Assembly: GCA_025362735.1 (NCBI GenBank)
Contig: JANYFL010000009.1
Span: forward strand, 1 to 64,000
Source of the DNA: Betaproteobacteria bacterium
GTDB taxonomy: Bacteria > Pseudomonadota > Gammaproteobacteria > Burkholderiales > Burkholderiaceae_D
Reading direction: 5' to 3'
DNA: 64,000 nucleotides
Position 1 is the stretch's first letter. Each line of letters opens with the position of its first letter. The translations under genes were made by a program, and so were the position numbers. The notes under the pieces are model-generated. The model did not search any database, had not been told where the DNA came from, and was given only the letters and a program-made list of their open reading frames with translations. Below are positions 26,434 through 36,742 of this stretch, one piece after another.

Positions 26434-27501
26434 ATGATCCAGACCGACTCCTTCCCCGCAGATTCGCGCTTGGTTACGGCCAAGCCAGCCTCCCCGAATG
26501 AGGAAGCGGTCGAGCGCGCGCTGCGTCCCAAGGCGCTGGAAGAATACGTTGGTCAAATCAAGATTCGCGAGCAGCTCGAAATCTTTATCAGTGCCACGCG
26601 TCAACGCAAGGAAGCGCTTGATCACGTGCTGCTATTCGGTCCACCGGGATTAGGCAAGACCACGCTGGCCCACATCATCGCGCATGAGCTCGGCGTCAAT
26701 CTGCGCCAGACCTCCGGACCGGTGCTCGAACGACCCGGCGACCTGGCTGCTCTGCTCACCAATCTCGAAGCCAATGACGTGCTGTTTATCGACGAGATTC
26801 ATCGGCTTTCGCCAGTCGTTGAAGAAATTCTCTATCCCGCGCTGGAAGATTTCCAGATCGATATCATGATCGGTGAAGGCCCGGCGGCACGCAGCGTGAA
26901 GCTCGACTTGCAACCCTTCACACTCGTCGGCGCCACCACCCGAGCTGGCATGCTCACCAACCCATTACGTGACCGTTTCGGCATCGTTGCACGGCTGGAG
27001 TTTTATACGCCGGAGGAAATCTGCCGCATCGTCACGCGTTCGGCCAGATTGCTCAATGCGCCCATCGTCGAGGACGGCGCACTCGAAATCGCCAAACGCT
27101 CACGCGGCACGCCACGCATCGCCAACCGTCTGCTCCGCCGCGTGCGCGACTATGCTCAGGTCAAGTCCGATGGCCGCATCACCGCCAAGACTGCCGACGC
27201 CGCCCTGCGCATGCTCGACGTCGATGCGGTCGGCTTCGACGTCATGGACCGCAAGCTGCTCGAAGCCATCCTGCACAAATTCGACGGCGGCCCCGTCGGC
27301 ATCGACAACCTCGCCGCTGCCATTGGTGAAGAGCGCGAAACGATTGAGGATGTGATCGAGCCTTATCTGATTCAACAAGGCTTCTTGCAGCGCACACCAA
27401 GGGGACGGATTGCGACGCTGGCGGCATATCGGCACTTTGGACTGACTGCACCGCAACGGGATGTACAGTCAGGGAGCGGAGATTTGTGGGAAGAGACTTA
27501 A
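26434..27501 (+). CDS. ruvB: Holliday-junction branch-migration ATPase RuvB
   Basis: AAA+ motor of the RuvABC resolvasome. The 355-residue protein has Walker A in [14 protein letters not shown], Walker B in [10 protein letters not shown], sensor I in [10 protein letters not shown], the arginine finger region [16 protein letters not shown] and the C-terminal winged helix ending [14 protein letters not shown]. An A/T-rich leader of 40 bases separates it from the repeat pair. Confidence 0.97.
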   Translation: MIQTDSFPADSRLVTAKPASPNEEAVERALRPKALEEYVGQIKIREQLEIFISATRQRKEALDHVLLFGPPGLGKTTLAHIIAHELGVNLRQTSGPVLERPGDLAALLTNLEANDVLFIDEIHRLSPVVEEILYPALEDFQIDIMIGEGPAARSVKLDLQPFTLVGATTRAGMLTNPLRDRFGIVARLEFYTPEEICRIVTRSARLLNAPIVEDGALEIAKRSRGTPRIANRLLRRVRDYAQVKSDGRITAKTADAALRMLDVDAVGFDVMDRKLLEAILHKFDGGPVGIDNLAAAIGEERETIEDVIEPYLIQQGFLQRTPRGRIATLAAYRHFGLTAPQRDVQSGSGDLWEET

Positions 27502-27513
27502 GGAGAGTATGGG

Positions 27514-27825
27514 TTGGATACAACAGTGAGGCGTGCCCGGTCCATCCCTTTGGTACTGCTGGTTACTGTAATCGGAATGTCCGCCTTTTCCGCTTATCAG
27601 TGGAGGCATGATGCCGGGCAGGCCCACGAATTTTGTGAAGCCATCAAACTTGGTTCCTCTGGTGAAAGTGTCATTGCAGCAGCTTCAGCAAACCATGACA
27701 TGGTCAGGATAAAGTCTGACGCTACAGCTTTTCAAGTGGTGTTTGGTACTTGGCACAGCTGCAAATGTAGTGGATTAATTGCAAATGGCCAGGTTGTTCA
27801 ACGCAACATGCGATGTATCGATTAG
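27514..27825 (+). CDS. Small single-pass membrane/secreted protein, unknown
   Basis: 103 residues with no family I recognise. An N-terminal hydrophobic helix (about residues 11-28, IPLVLLVTVIGMSAFSAY) is followed by a soluble domain with four Cys (EFCEAIK, WHSCKCSGL, MRCID). TTG 27514 is preceded by AGGAG at a suitable distance, and GTG 27526 is possible. It probably sits at or outside the inner membrane. It lies 12 bases after ruvB and could be cotranscribed. Confidence 0.65.
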   Translation: MDTTVRRARSIPLVLLVTVIGMSAFSAYQWRHDAGQAHEFCEAIKLGSSGESVIAAASANHDMVRIKSDATAFQVVFGTWHSCKCSGLIANGQVVQRNMRCID

Positions 27826-27884
27826 CAAACAAAGTATCGTAACTTCCCCCGTTACAGCGTAGATTATTTCAATGGAAAAACGCG

Positions 27885-28256
27885 ATGACCAACAATCCTG
27901 TCGGCTGGTTTGAAATCTATGTGCAGGACATGGCTCGTGCGAAGAAATTTTACGAGTCCGTGTTTCAGCTCAAGCTGGAAAAACTCGACAATCCGGAACC
28001 GGAGATGTGGAGCTTTCCGGGGAATATGGAAAAGTATGGAGCACCGGGTGCCTTGGTCAGAATGCCGGGCTTTCCTTCTGGCGGCAACAGCACCTTGATC
28101 TACTTTGTTTGCGCCGACTGCGCCGTTGAGACCAGTCGCGTTGTCGCAGCGGGTGGGCGCGTTCAGAAAGAAAAGTTTTCGATTGGCCCATACGGTTTTA
28201 TTTCTCTGGTCTTTGATACCGAAGGAAATATGATCGGTTTGCATTCGATGCAATAG
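27885..28256 (+). CDS. VOC-superfamily (glyoxalase-like) protein, copy 1
   Basis: 123-residue single-domain vicinal-oxygen-chelate protein: NPVGWFEIYVQDMARAKKFY at the N-terminus and GPYGFISLVFDTEGNMIGLH at the C-terminus. Function is not assigned for this subgroup; members include antibiotic-resistance-like and PhnB-like folds. A paralogue follows at 28530, about two thirds identical by eye, so this is a tandem duplication. Confidence 0.85.
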   Translation: MTNNPVGWFEIYVQDMARAKKFYESVFQLKLEKLDNPEPEMWSFPGNMEKYGAPGALVRMPGFPSGGNSTLIYFVCADCAVETSRVVAAGGRVQKEKFSIGPYGFISLVFDTEGNMIGLHSMQ

Positions 28257-28529
28257 TTTGTCAGCCGTCAGCCGAGGCGCCATTTCCGATTGGCATCTTC
28301 CGTGTCTTCATGAATAGGGTACTGGCTCATCAGCTTCTCTCCCCCTGGTGGATAGATCCCCAATATAAGTTCACTTTTTTATCGTGGTCTTTTATGTTTC
28401 GCCGGGTTGGCGTTTCTGGCTGCGCATGAAAATATTCTCAAATGCCAGCTTAATCATTCTGTGAAGTCATCAAACATATGGTCTTCACTTCACTGATCAA
28501 TTAATAATATTTTCATGGGGGAAATTACG
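28257..28529. other. Gap between VOC copies with a 12-bp inverted repeat
   Basis: CATGAAAATATT at 28425-28436 is exactly complementary to AATATTTTCATG at 28506-28517, 69 bases apart, just before the second VOC gene. The right arm ends 13 bases before its start codon and overlaps an alternative in-frame ATG at 28515. No gene is visible in the gap. Confidence 0.6.
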
Positions 28530-28901
28530 ATGGCCGCCAATCCGGTCGCTTGGTTTGAAATCTATGTGCAAGACATAGACCGCGCGAAAAAATTTTACGA
28601 ATCGGTGTTTAACATCAAGATGGAAAGACTCACCAATCCGGATCCAGAAATGTGGAACTTTCCAGGAGTGATGGACAAATTCGGATCCCCGGGGGCCATT
28701 GTCAAAATGCGCGGCGTTCCATCAGGTGGTAACAGCACGGTGGTTTATTTTAGTTGTAAAGACTGCGCAGTAGAGACTGCCCGCGCTGTTAAAGCGGGGG
28801 GGCATCTTCACAAGGAAAAATCGTCGCTCGGCCCCTATGGATTCAGTTCTATGGTGATCGATACCGAAGGAAATTTGATCGGACTGCACTCAATGCAATA
28901 G
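28530..28901 (+). CDS. VOC-superfamily (glyoxalase-like) protein, copy 2
   Basis: 123-residue paralogue of the preceding gene, with the same NPVAWFEIYVQD start and PYGFSSMVIDTEGNLIGLHS end. ATG 28530 (MAANPVAW) is chosen because it aligns with copy 1 and has GGGGGAA upstream. It has its own leader with an inverted repeat, so the two copies may be regulated differently. Confidence 0.85.
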   Translation: MAANPVAWFEIYVQDIDRAKKFYESVFNIKMERLTNPDPEMWNFPGVMDKFGSPGAIVKMRGVPSGGNSTVVYFSCKDCAVETARAVKAGGHLHKEKSSLGPYGFSSMVIDTEGNLIGLHSMQ

Positions 28902-28937
28902 CCCGCCGTGCAACGCACAGTAGATTTCCGTACAGGA

Positions 28938-29690
28938 CTACTGCAAAGCAAGCCAATGCAACTCGTTTCCTTCTAGCCTTAGACCGCCACCCCGAACGGG
29001 CTTACTTTCCAAATCCCAATCCGGCAAGACCCAACGTTCACAGGCTTGTGCATCCACTTCGAGTTGATGCCGTGCAGGCCGATGCGTATGACCATGTATC
29101 AACGTGGTGATGTCACTCTCTCTAAACAATTGCTCAACCGCATTAGCGTTGACGTCCATGATGGCGAGGCTTTTTTGTTTCTTTGAACGCTCACTCTGGC
29201 GACGCATATCGGCCGCAGTCGCATGACGTTCAGCGAGCGGCTTGGCAAGGAAGACCGCTTGCCATTGCGGATCACGAACCATCCGCCGAAAGGCCTGATA
29301 GTCACGGTCATCAGTACAAAGTGCATCACCATGACTGAGCATAATGGTTCGCTCACGAAATTGAGCCAGATGCGGGTCGGAAAGAATAGTTGCGCCAGTT
29401 GCGCGGGCAAACTCCGGGCCAATCAGAAGATCGCGATTGCCTGCGATGAAAAACAGTGCGATACCGCTATCTGTCAGGCCACGAAGCTGCTGGATGATGC
29501 GCTGGTTGAAAGAATCGTCGCTGTCATCGTCGCCGATCCAGTACTCAAACAGGTCACCGAGAATATATAAACGTTCGGTCTGACCGATCACCGAACGTTC
29601 AAGAAAATCAGTGAAGGCTTGTGTCGTTGCCGGATGCTCGGCACAGAGGTGCAGATCGGAAATGAATAGTGCTTCGGCGCATTGACTCAT
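28938..29690 (-). CDS. lpxH: UDP-2,3-diacylglucosamine diphosphatase
   Basis: Calcineurin-like phosphoesterase that makes lipid X in lipid A synthesis at the inner-membrane face. Metal-binding motifs are in order: FISDLHLCAEHP, GDLFEYWIGDD, GNRDLLIG, SHGDALCTDD and HGHTHRPARH. At 250 residues it is of normal length. It sits downstream of ppiB as in many Burkholderiales. Confidence 0.95.
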   Translation of the reverse strand: MSQCAEALFISDLHLCAEHPATTQAFTDFLERSVIGQTERLYILGDLFEYWIGDDDSDDSFNQRIIQQLRGLTDSGIALFFIAGNRDLLIGPEFARATGATILSDPHLAQFRERTIMLSHGDALCTDDRDYQAFRRMVRDPQWQAVFLAKPLAERHATAADMRRQSERSKKQKSLAIMDVNANAVEQLFRESDITTLIHGHTHRPARHQLEVDAQACERWVLPDWDLESKPVRGGGLRLEGNELHWLALQ

Positions 29691-29711
29691 GATGTCGCGC
29701 CGAAGCGAGTA

Positions 29712-30203
29712 TCAGACAATCTCGGCGCGTTCGATGATCACATCTTCAACCGGTACATCCTGATGCATGCTGCTGCGTCCGGTTTTGACTGCTTTGATTT
29801 TTTCGACCACCTCAGTGCCTTCAACCACTTTGCCAAACACGCAATAACCCCAACCCTGCTGAGTTGGCGCAGTGTGATTGAGAAAATCATTGTTGGCGAT
29901 GTTGATGAAAAACTGGGCGCTGGCGGAATGCGGATCACCAGTACGAGCCATCGCAACGGTGTATTTGTCATTCTTGAGACCGTTATTCGCTTCGTTCTCG
30001 ATGGGCTCATTCGTTGATTTCTGTTTCATGCCCGGGGCAAAGCCACCACCCTGAATCATGAAGCCGTTGATGACACGATGGAAGACCGTACCATCGTAGT
30101 GACCGCTCTTGACATATTCGGTGAAATTGGCGGCGGTCCTGGGGGCTTTTTCCGCGTCGAGTTCGATGGAAATAACGCCGTGATTGGTATGCAGTTTGAT
30201 CAT
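29712..30203 (-). CDS. ppiB: Cytosolic cyclophilin-type peptidyl-prolyl isomerase
   Basis: 163-residue cyclophilin without a signal peptide ([16 protein letters not shown]). Active-site residues are visible in [29 protein letters not shown] and the Trp in [11 protein letters not shown]. The frame extends upstream to 30269 without homology; ATG 30203 is the family start. It lies between a TPR gene and lpxH on the same strand. Confidence 0.94.
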   Translation of the reverse strand: MIKLHTNHGVISIELDAEKAPRTAANFTEYVKSGHYDGTVFHRVINGFMIQGGGFAPGMKQKSTNEPIENEANNGLKNDKYTVAMARTGDPHSASAQFFINIANNDFLNHTAPTQQGWGYCVFGKVVEGTEVVEKIKAVKTGRSSMHQDVPVEDVIIERAEIV

Positions 30204-30270
30204 GATGATTCCGTCTGAGGTAACAAATAAAAAGAAATGCGCTTGATGGCAAGAGTCCCAGGCTGACAAA

Positions 30271-30286
30271 ACGGTCAGCAGACCGT
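30271..30286 (-). terminator. Weak hairpin after the TPR gene
   Basis: On the minus strand, ACGGTC-TGCT-GACCGT is followed by TTTT, immediately after the TPR gene stop. The stem is short and the U-tract poor, so it may attenuate rather than end transcription toward ppiB. Confidence 0.45.
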
Positions 30287-30287
30287 C

Positions 30288-30848
30288 TTATTTTTTGGTG
30301 GCAGCAGCTGCAGGCTTCTTGCTTCCGTAGCTGTCGAGATCGCGAATCAGCGCGAGCTTGCCTTGAGCCGAAGCATTATTGGCCTCCAGCTGCAGCGATT
30401 TGTCATAAGACTGGGTCGCCAGCTTTGCATACACATCACCCAAATTTTCATAAGCGACGGCATAGCTAGGGTTGGCGCGAATCGCCATCTCCAACGCGGC
30501 GCGTGCTTTATCGTATTGGCCTTGTGCAGCGTACAGCACAGCCAGATTATTGTAGGGTTCAGGCAGTTCAGGGAAGTCCTGGGTCAGTTTCAAAAACAAG
30601 GCCACGGCATCTGCTGATTTACCTTGGCGAGTCAGAATCAAACCTTTGAGAAAGCGCATCTCCACGTCGGCGGGCTTGGCTGTCAAAACTGCATCAGCAC
30701 GTTGGGCAGCCGCATCGAGCTGACCGGCTTTAATGAGCGCGTTGACCTCTTGCGGCTCATCAGCATGAGCTGGGGCCACGCTGACAGACAAAGCCGCCAT
30801 AAGTGAAAATAAAACGGGACGAAAGATGGAGCGGAGAAAGTGGCGCAT
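30288..30848 (-). CDS. Periplasmic TPR-repeat protein
   Basis: 186-residue protein with a signal peptide (MRHFLRSIFRPVLFSLMAAL ... APAHADEP) and about three tetratricopeptide repeats (VNALIKAGQLDAAAQRADAV, FLKGLILTRQGKSADAVALF, YNNLAVLYAAQGQYDKARAA, YENLGDVYAKLATQSYDKSL). TPR arrays mediate protein contacts. The gene is a regular neighbour of cysS and ppiB in Burkholderiales, but its partner is unknown to me. ATG 30848 is selected by the signal peptide. Confidence 0.88.
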   Translation of the reverse strand: MRHFLRSIFRPVLFSLMAALSVSVAPAHADEPQEVNALIKAGQLDAAAQRADAVLTAKPADVEMRFLKGLILTRQGKSADAVALFLKLTQDFPELPEPYNNLAVLYAAQGQYDKARAALEMAIRANPSYAVAYENLGDVYAKLATQSYDKSLQLEANNASAQGKLALIRDLDSYGSKKPAAAATKK

Positions 30849-31069
30849 GAGGATTCCGTGATGGTTCCGGTAGGTGTGAGCGATGCTATACTTCGGGCCG
30901 CTGTAAAGGAGGCGCAATTCTAACAAAAATACGGTTCTAGCCGATTGAATTGCACGCTGATCACGGTCTGTGAATCAGATTCCTACTTTACACCCTCCCC
31001 TTTTTGATTGGTCTCAGCAGTTGATGCTTCATTCATTGCTTTTCCGTATCACTCAACAATAATCTGTTC

Positions 31070-32539
31070 ATGCTGAAGATTTACAACACGCTAACACGCG
31101 ATAAGCAGACCTTTACGCCGATAGAACCGGGCAAGGTCAAGATGTATGTATGCGGCATGACGGTCTATGACGATTGTCACATTGGTCATGCACGCAGCGG
31201 TGTCGCCTTCGATGTGGTGCAGCGCTGGTTGCGTGCTTCGGGTTATGCGGTCACGTTCGTGCGCAACATCACCGACATCGACGACAAGATCATCAAGCGT
31301 GCGACTGAAAATGGTGAAACGATTTCGCAACTCACCGCACGCTTTACTGCGCATATGCATGAAGATTTCGGCCTGTTGGGAATCCAGCAACCCGACCTCG
31401 AACCGCGTGCAACGGACTACATTCCGCAAATGCTCGATTTGATCGGCAAGCTTGAACACAACGGCTTGGCTTATCTTGCCGATGATGGTGACGTCAATTT
31501 CTCGGTGCGTAAGTTTGCAGGCTACGGCAAGCTTTCCGGTAAATCACTTGAGCAACTGCGTGCCGGTGAACGCGTCGCTGTCGATACCGGAAAGCAGGAT
31601 CCGCTCGACTTTGTACTCTGGAAACATGCCAAGCTAGATGAACCCGTAGAAGCCAAGTGGGAATCAGCATGGGGCACAGGCCGACCGGGCTGGCATATCG
31701 AGTGCTCGGCGATGGCCTGCCATACCTTGGGCGAAACATTTGATATTCATGGCGGCGGCGCAGACTTGCAGTTTCCCCATCACGAAAACGAAATTGCTCA
31801 ATCCGAAGGTGCGCACAGCAAACCGTTTGCGCGGATCTGGATGCACAATGGTTTCGTCAATGTGGACGATGAAAAAATGTCCAAATCTTTGGGCAATTTC
31901 TTCACGATCCGCGATGTCCTCCAAGTGCTGGGCGAACGTTATGGTTCCAGAGAAAAAGCGGCCGAGATCTTACGTTTTTTCCTGTTGCGCACGCATTACC
32001 GCAGTCCGATCAATTATGCTGACACGCTGATTGATGACGCGAAAAGTGCGCTGACGCGGCTTTACACTGCATTGCGTACCGTCGAGGATGACGGACAAGC
32101 CATTGATTGGAACGAATCACATGCACAGCGCTACAAGCAGGCACTGGATGATGATTTCAATACCCCCATCGCGCTTTCTGTGCTGTTTGATTTGGCCAAT
32201 GAAGTCAACAAAACCAACTCTCCATTATTGGCTCGACAACTCAAAAAACTTGCCGAAGTACTTGGCTTACTGAAGCACAATGCAACAGCTTTTCTACAAG
32301 GCTTGCACATTTCAATTGCACTAACCGGCAATACTGCGCGTTCCAGCGTAGGAACTTTAGATCCGACTGTAACGTCTGCGTTAACTGAACCGTCCCAGAT
32401 TCAAAAGCAGATTGAAGCGCGCGCTATTGCCAAGAAAGCCAAAGATTTCAAGGAAGCCGATCGTATACGCAATGAGTTGTTGAACCAAGGTGTCATACTT
32501 GAAGATTCAGCCAGTGGTACCACCTGGCGACGTGCCTGA
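31070..32539 (+). CDS. cysS: Cysteinyl-tRNA synthetase
   Basis: Class I aminoacyl-tRNA synthetase, 489 residues. Zinc-binding Cys lies in [18 protein letters not shown] (HIGH signature), with WHIECSAMA and the zinc ligands in [24 protein letters not shown] is the KMSKS loop. The 3' part from about 32200 on is A/T-richer than the catalytic core. It is divergent from the TPR-ppiB-lpxH group. Confidence 0.97.
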   Translation: MLKIYNTLTRDKQTFTPIEPGKVKMYVCGMTVYDDCHIGHARSGVAFDVVQRWLRASGYAVTFVRNITDIDDKIIKRATENGETISQLTARFTAHMHEDFGLLGIQQPDLEPRATDYIPQMLDLIGKLEHNGLAYLADDGDVNFSVRKFAGYGKLSGKSLEQLRAGERVAVDTGKQDPLDFVLWKHAKLDEPVEAKWESAWGTGRPGWHIECSAMACHTLGETFDIHGGGADLQFPHHENEIAQSEGAHSKPFARIWMHNGFVNVDDEKMSKSLGNFFTIRDVLQVLGERYGSREKAAEILRFFLLRTHYRSPINYADTLIDDAKSALTRLYTALRTVEDDGQAIDWNESHAQRYKQALDDDFNTPIALSVLFDLANEVNKTNSPLLARQLKKLAEVLGLLKHNATAFLQGLHISIALTGNTARSSVGTLDPTVTSALTEPSQIQKQIEARAIAKKAKDFKEADRIRNELLNQGVILEDSASGTTWRRA

Positions 32540-32583
32540 TTCTTGTTAAGCCCCATTACATCTGCTTCCTGGAAACTGCATCA

Positions 32584-33228
32584 ATGCCCCGTACCCCTCT
32601 CACTGCGCTTAACTGCCCTGGCTACTGGGATGAAGCACGTGCTGATTTGATCAAGCGGGATCGCATTCTTCGGCGCTTGATTCCGAAGCATCCGGATGTA
32701 TTTCTCAGCAGCCGTGGCGATCCTTTCGTGACTTTGGCTCGGTCAATTACAGGTCAGCAAATCTCGGTCAAGGCTGCCGATTCGGTCTGGGGCCGGGTTG
32801 TAACCGCTGTACCACGCATGACGCCCGGTGCCTTTGTCAGCGCGGGCCATGACAAACTGTCCACTTGTGGCTTGTCGAAGCGCAAATGCGAATACATCCT
32901 CGATCTGGCCGAGAAATTCAAATCAAAACACGTCCATCCGCAGCAGTGGGATGAGATGGATGACGAGGCCGTGATTGCCGATTTGATCCAGATTCGTGGG
33001 ATCGGACGCTGGACGGCGGAGATGTTTTTGATATTTAATCTGCTTAGGCCGAATGTTTTGCCCCTGGATGATGTGGGCCTGCTCAAATCGATCAGCCTGC
33101 ACTATTTCAGCGGCGAGCCGGTGTCGCGCAGCGAAGCGCGCGAAGTAGCGGATAATTGGGAACCTTGGCGCACCGTCGCCACCTGGTATTTATGGCGGGG
33201 ACTGGATCCAGTCCCCGTTGAATATTAA
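32584..33228 (+). CDS. DNA-3-methyladenine glycosylase (AlkA-type HhH-GPD)
   Basis: 214-residue base-excision glycosylase with the helix-hairpin-helix and catalytic Asp: LIQIRGIGRWTAEMFLIF, then VLPLDDVGLLKSI. The N-terminal FVTLARSITGQQISVKAADS is the interrogating domain. There are no iron-sulphur Cys. It lies in the conserved cysS-alkA-accA order. Confidence 0.92.
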   Translation: MPRTPLTALNCPGYWDEARADLIKRDRILRRLIPKHPDVFLSSRGDPFVTLARSITGQQISVKAADSVWGRVVTAVPRMTPGAFVSAGHDKLSTCGLSKRKCEYILDLAEKFKSKHVHPQQWDEMDDEAVIADLIQIRGIGRWTAEMFLIFNLLRPNVLPLDDVGLLKSISLHYFSGEPVSRSEAREVADNWEPWRTVATWYLWRGLDPVPVEY

Positions 33229-33245
33229 GTTAAGAGGAGTTCATT

Positions 33246-34217
33246 TTGAAAACTACTTTTCTCGATTTTGAACAGCCGGTCGCCGAGCTAGAAACCAAAA
33301 TTGAAGAACTGCGTTTTGTGCAGGACGATTCAGCCGTTGATATCTCCGAAGAGATTGGCCGTCTGCAAAAGAAAAGCGAGGGCCTGACCAAGGACCTCTA
33401 CGCCAAACTAACGCCGTGGCAGATCGCACAAGTCGCGCGTCATCCACAACGTCCCTACACGATGGACTATGTGCGCGAAATCTTCACCGATTTTCACGAA
33501 CTGCATGGTGACCGGTCGTTTGCCGATGATCTTTCCATCGTCGGCGGTCTGGCACGCTTCAACGGGCAGGCTTGTATGGTGATCGGTCATCAAAAGGGCC
33601 GCGATACCAAAGAACGGGCGATGCGCAATTTCGGCATGCCCAAACCTGAGGGTTACCGCAAGGCCAAGCGCCTGATGGAACTAGCCGAGAAGTTTGACTT
33701 GCCGGTCTTTACATTCGTTGATACGCCCGGTGCCTATCCCGGCATTGATGCCGAGGAGCGCGGCCAATCCGAAGCCATTGGTCACAACCTCTATGTTCAG
33801 GCGGCACTCAAGGTGCCCATCATCGTCACCATCATCGGTGAGGGCGGCTCCGGTGGCGCCCTTGCAATTGCGATGGGTGACCAGGTCTTGATGCTGCAAT
33901 ACGCGACCTATTCGGTCATCTCGCCCGAAGGTTGTGCTTCGATTCTCTGGAAAACCAATGACAAGGCACCTGAAGCGGCCGAGATCATGGGCATCACTGC
34001 ACATCGACTAAAAGCCCTCGGCCTGATCGACAAGATCGTCAGCGAACCGGTGGGAGGTGCGCATCGTAATCCTCAGCAAATGGCGACTTTGCTCAAGCGT
34101 GCGCTGGCCGACGCCTTGCGCCAATTCAAGGGCATGAAAACTTCTGAGCTGCTTGCCCAACGCCATACCCGCCTGATGAGCTATGGCAAGTTCAAAGAAA
34201 CTACGGCCAGCAACTAA
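33246..34217 (+). CDS. accA: Acetyl-CoA carboxylase carboxyltransferase subunit alpha
   Basis: 323-residue alpha subunit that, with AccD, transfers CO2 from biotin to acetyl-CoA. Motifs include [19 protein letters not shown] at the N-terminus, the [19 protein letters not shown] loop and [20 protein letters not shown] precedes the TTG-adjacent start at 33246. The 3' end overlaps tilS by 35 bases in another frame. Confidence 0.96.
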   Translation: MKTTFLDFEQPVAELETKIEELRFVQDDSAVDISEEIGRLQKKSEGLTKDLYAKLTPWQIAQVARHPQRPYTMDYVREIFTDFHELHGDRSFADDLSIVGGLARFNGQACMVIGHQKGRDTKERAMRNFGMPKPEGYRKAKRLMELAEKFDLPVFTFVDTPGAYPGIDAEERGQSEAIGHNLYVQAALKVPIIVTIIGEGGSGGALAIAMGDQVLMLQYATYSVISPEGCASILWKTNDKAPEAAEIMGITAHRLKALGLIDKIVSEPVGGAHRNPQQMATLLKRALADALRQFKGMKTSELLAQRHTRLMSYGKFKETTASN

Positions 34218-35625
34218 ACCGCAATCTTCTGGCCGGAACGATCTGGCCATTTTCGTCGATGCGATTCAGCATGCGTTGACGCGAAATTTCAAGGTCGGCA
34301 CGATTCCGGTCGTGGCCGTCGCCTACAGCGGTGGCGCCGATTCCACCGTTCTGCTGCATGCCGTCGCCGCACTTCATCAACAGCAACAGCTCCGTGCAAT
34401 CGCTCTTCACGTCCACCACGGGCTGAGCACCAATGCCGATCAGTGGCTGCAACATTGCGCTGAGACTTCCGTTTCACTTGAGCTTCCCTTCTTTGCCGAA
34501 CGCGTCAAACTGAATCTCTCAGGTGGAAAATCGCTCGAGGCCGAAGCGCGCCAGGCGCGTTATGCGGCTCTCCAGGGCCTTTGCCAGACGCATGGTGTAC
34601 TGGCCTTGCTCACGGCCCACCATGCGGACGATCAGGCTGAAACGGTGTTGTTGAACCTGTTGCGTGGTGCCGGTATTGCGGGACTGGCCGGAGCCGCATC
34701 GCAGCGGGCCTTCGGTGATCTGATGCTGCTACGGCCCTTTCTCGAAATCGGTGCGGCACAAATTCGCCAACTCGTTAGTGAGCAAGCATGGTCGTTCATC
34801 GAAGACGAATCGAATCAGGACAAGCGTCACACCCGCAATGCCCTGCGTCATGAAGTCATGCCGGTTCTGAAGCGCATTTTTCCGGCCGTCACCACGCGTT
34901 TGACGCAAACCGCAGCGCATTCCGCCGAAGCCCAGGCGCTACTCGACGATATCGGCCGTGAAGACCTGGAACAGATGCAAAGCCGAGAGCTCGATGGGAA
35001 TAACGAATTGCACATCGACGGCCTGCGCCAGTTGAGCCGTCCGCGCGCGGCCAATGCGTTGCGCGTCTGGTTTCGCACCCGGGCGCGGCAAACGCCGAGC
35101 ACCGCCGCTCTCAAAGAAATGCTCGATCAGTTACTGGACAGCCACAATGACGCGCAGATCAGCCTGATTCACGACGACCTCGCGCTACAGGTATATCGCG
35201 GACGCGTCTATGCCCGGCCAACCGTCGAAGCCACGGCACAGCAGGCCCTGACGCGTCCCTTGATTTGGCAGGGCGAGTCTGAACTGGTCGTACCCGAATG
35301 GCATGGCAAGCTGTTGTTCCGGGCCGATACCGCAGTCGGTATTCCCGTACCTCTGTTGCGCAGTAGTCAACTGACCTTACGGGCCCGTCATGGCGGCGAG
35401 CGCATCAAGCTGCACCCCAACCGGCCCAGCCGCAGCCTGAAAAACCTATATCAGGAATCCGGCATTCCCCCTTGGCAGCGCGTACAACTTCCCCTGCTCT
35501 ATGCGGCAGACCAACTGATTTTTGCAGCGGGCCTGGGCATGGCTGTAGCAGCGCAGTCCCAGCGCGTCACGAGTGATCGCGAGTCCGCCGAAGACCTCAT
35601 TCAAATCGGCTGGCAAGCTGACTAG
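34183..35625 (+). CDS. tilS: tRNA(Ile)-lysidine synthase
   Basis: Modifies C34 of tRNA-Ile(CAU) to lysidine so it reads AUA. The 480-residue protein has the PP-loop [15 protein letters not shown], the HVHHGLS and [17 protein letters not shown] motifs, a TilS substrate-binding domain and the C-terminal domain. ATG 34183 lies inside accA, indicating coupling; a start farther in is not excluded. Confidence 0.94.
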   Translation: MASSKKLRPATKPQSSGRNDLAIFVDAIQHALTRNFKVGTIPVVAVAYSGGADSTVLLHAVAALHQQQQLRAIALHVHHGLSTNADQWLQHCAETSVSLELPFFAERVKLNLSGGKSLEAEARQARYAALQGLCQTHGVLALLTAHHADDQAETVLLNLLRGAGIAGLAGAASQRAFGDLMLLRPFLEIGAAQIRQLVSEQAWSFIEDESNQDKRHTRNALRHEVMPVLKRIFPAVTTRLTQTAAHSAEAQALLDDIGREDLEQMQSRELDGNNELHIDGLRQLSRPRAANALRVWFRTRARQTPSTAALKEMLDQLLDSHNDAQISLIHDDLALQVYRGRVYARPTVEATAQQALTRPLIWQGESELVVPEWHGKLLFRADTAVGIPVPLLRSSQLTLRARHGGERIKLHPNRPSRSLKNLYQESGIPPWQRVQLPLLYAADQLIFAAGLGMAVAAQSQRVTSDRESAEDLIQIGWQAD

Positions 35626-35691
35626 GGGCCTCTCTGTCATGTTGACGACTGTGTGCTGAGCGTTCAGCACATGCAGTCTGCTATTTCTGCA

Positions 35692-36654
35692 TCACCGGAT
35701 GACGGCATGGGCAACGCTCATATAAATCGGGATGCCAACCAGGATATTGAGCGGGAAAGTGATTCCCAGCGACAGGCCAAAATACAGGGAAGGATTAGCT
35801 TCCGGGATGGCGTAACGCAGCACGGCGGGCACAGCAATATAAGAGGCGCTCGCGGCCAGCACCATCAGCAGTCCCGCATCACCGGCGGGCAGAACGAACA
35901 GCCACGCCAATGCCAGTGCCAAGGTGGCATGCAGTAGCGGAGCCAGAATCGCATAAGCGATCACCAAAGGCGATTGACCGCGTACCTTCGGCAGATTGCG
36001 TGCGGCCATCAGGCCCATGTCGAGCAGGAAAAAAGCCAGCATGCCATTAAAAAGATCGCCGGAAAAAGGCTGCATAACCGCTTTGCCTGTATCCCCGGTC
36101 AGGATGCCGACGACCATGGCACCGAGCAGTAGAAGCTGGGCACCGTCGGTCAGGGATTCATGCAGAATCTTGCCAAGACCCGCTGAAGTAGTGCTCTGCA
36201 TCGGCCCCGTCTTTCTCAGACGATTGGCAAAGAGGACGGCCATGATGATGGCCGGTGATTCCATCAATGCCATCGCGGCTGCCATGTGTCCGCCGTAAGC
36301 CAGCCCGTGCGACTCAAGGTATTGCACCGCCGTAATGAAAGTCACGGCACTGACCGAACCATAGGTCGCCGCAATGGCGGCGGCATCATAGCCAGGCAGG
36401 AAACGCCGGAGAATCTGATAACCGATGGCGGGAATGGCCACGGCCAGAAAGATTGCGCTGGCCAGCGTAGTGGCGATCTGCGGTGTCAGTCCCGAATGAG
36501 CCAGCGAGAAGCCGCCCTTCAAACCCAGCGCCATGAGCAGGTAGAGCGAGAGAAAGCGCGAGATCGGCGCAGGTATTTCAAGATTGGATTTGACGAGTCC
36601 GGCGCAAACACCCAGGACAAAAAAGAGTATGGCTGGATTAAGCAGGCTTTGCAT
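35692..36654 (-). CDS. SbtA-like sodium-dependent bicarbonate permease family
   Basis: 320-residue polytopic protein with about ten hydrophobic helices, matching the DUF897/SbtA family (NPAILFFVLGVCAGLVKSNLEIP ... LGLKGGFSLAHSG). SbtA proteins of cyanobacteria import bicarbonate with sodium; in heterotrophs the substrate is unproven. It is divergent from a LysR gene, a common transporter-regulator layout. Confidence 0.85.
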   Translation of the reverse strand: MQSLLNPAILFFVLGVCAGLVKSNLEIPAPISRFLSLYLLMALGLKGGFSLAHSGLTPQIATTLASAIFLAVAIPAIGYQILRRFLPGYDAAAIAATYGSVSAVTFITAVQYLESHGLAYGGHMAAAMALMESPAIIMAVLFANRLRKTGPMQSTTSAGLGKILHESLTDGAQLLLLGAMVVGILTGDTGKAVMQPFSGDLFNGMLAFFLLDMGLMAARNLPKVRGQSPLVIAYAILAPLLHATLALALAWLFVLPAGDAGLLMVLAASASYIAVPAVLRYAIPEANPSLYFGLSLGITFPLNILVGIPIYMSVAHAVIR

Positions 36655-36742
36655 GATGAGTTCCTTTCTGGAACGGCATACTAGCGGCGGCCATCAATCG
36701 AGTAAAATCAATTTATTACGCACTACCCATAATCAAAACACT

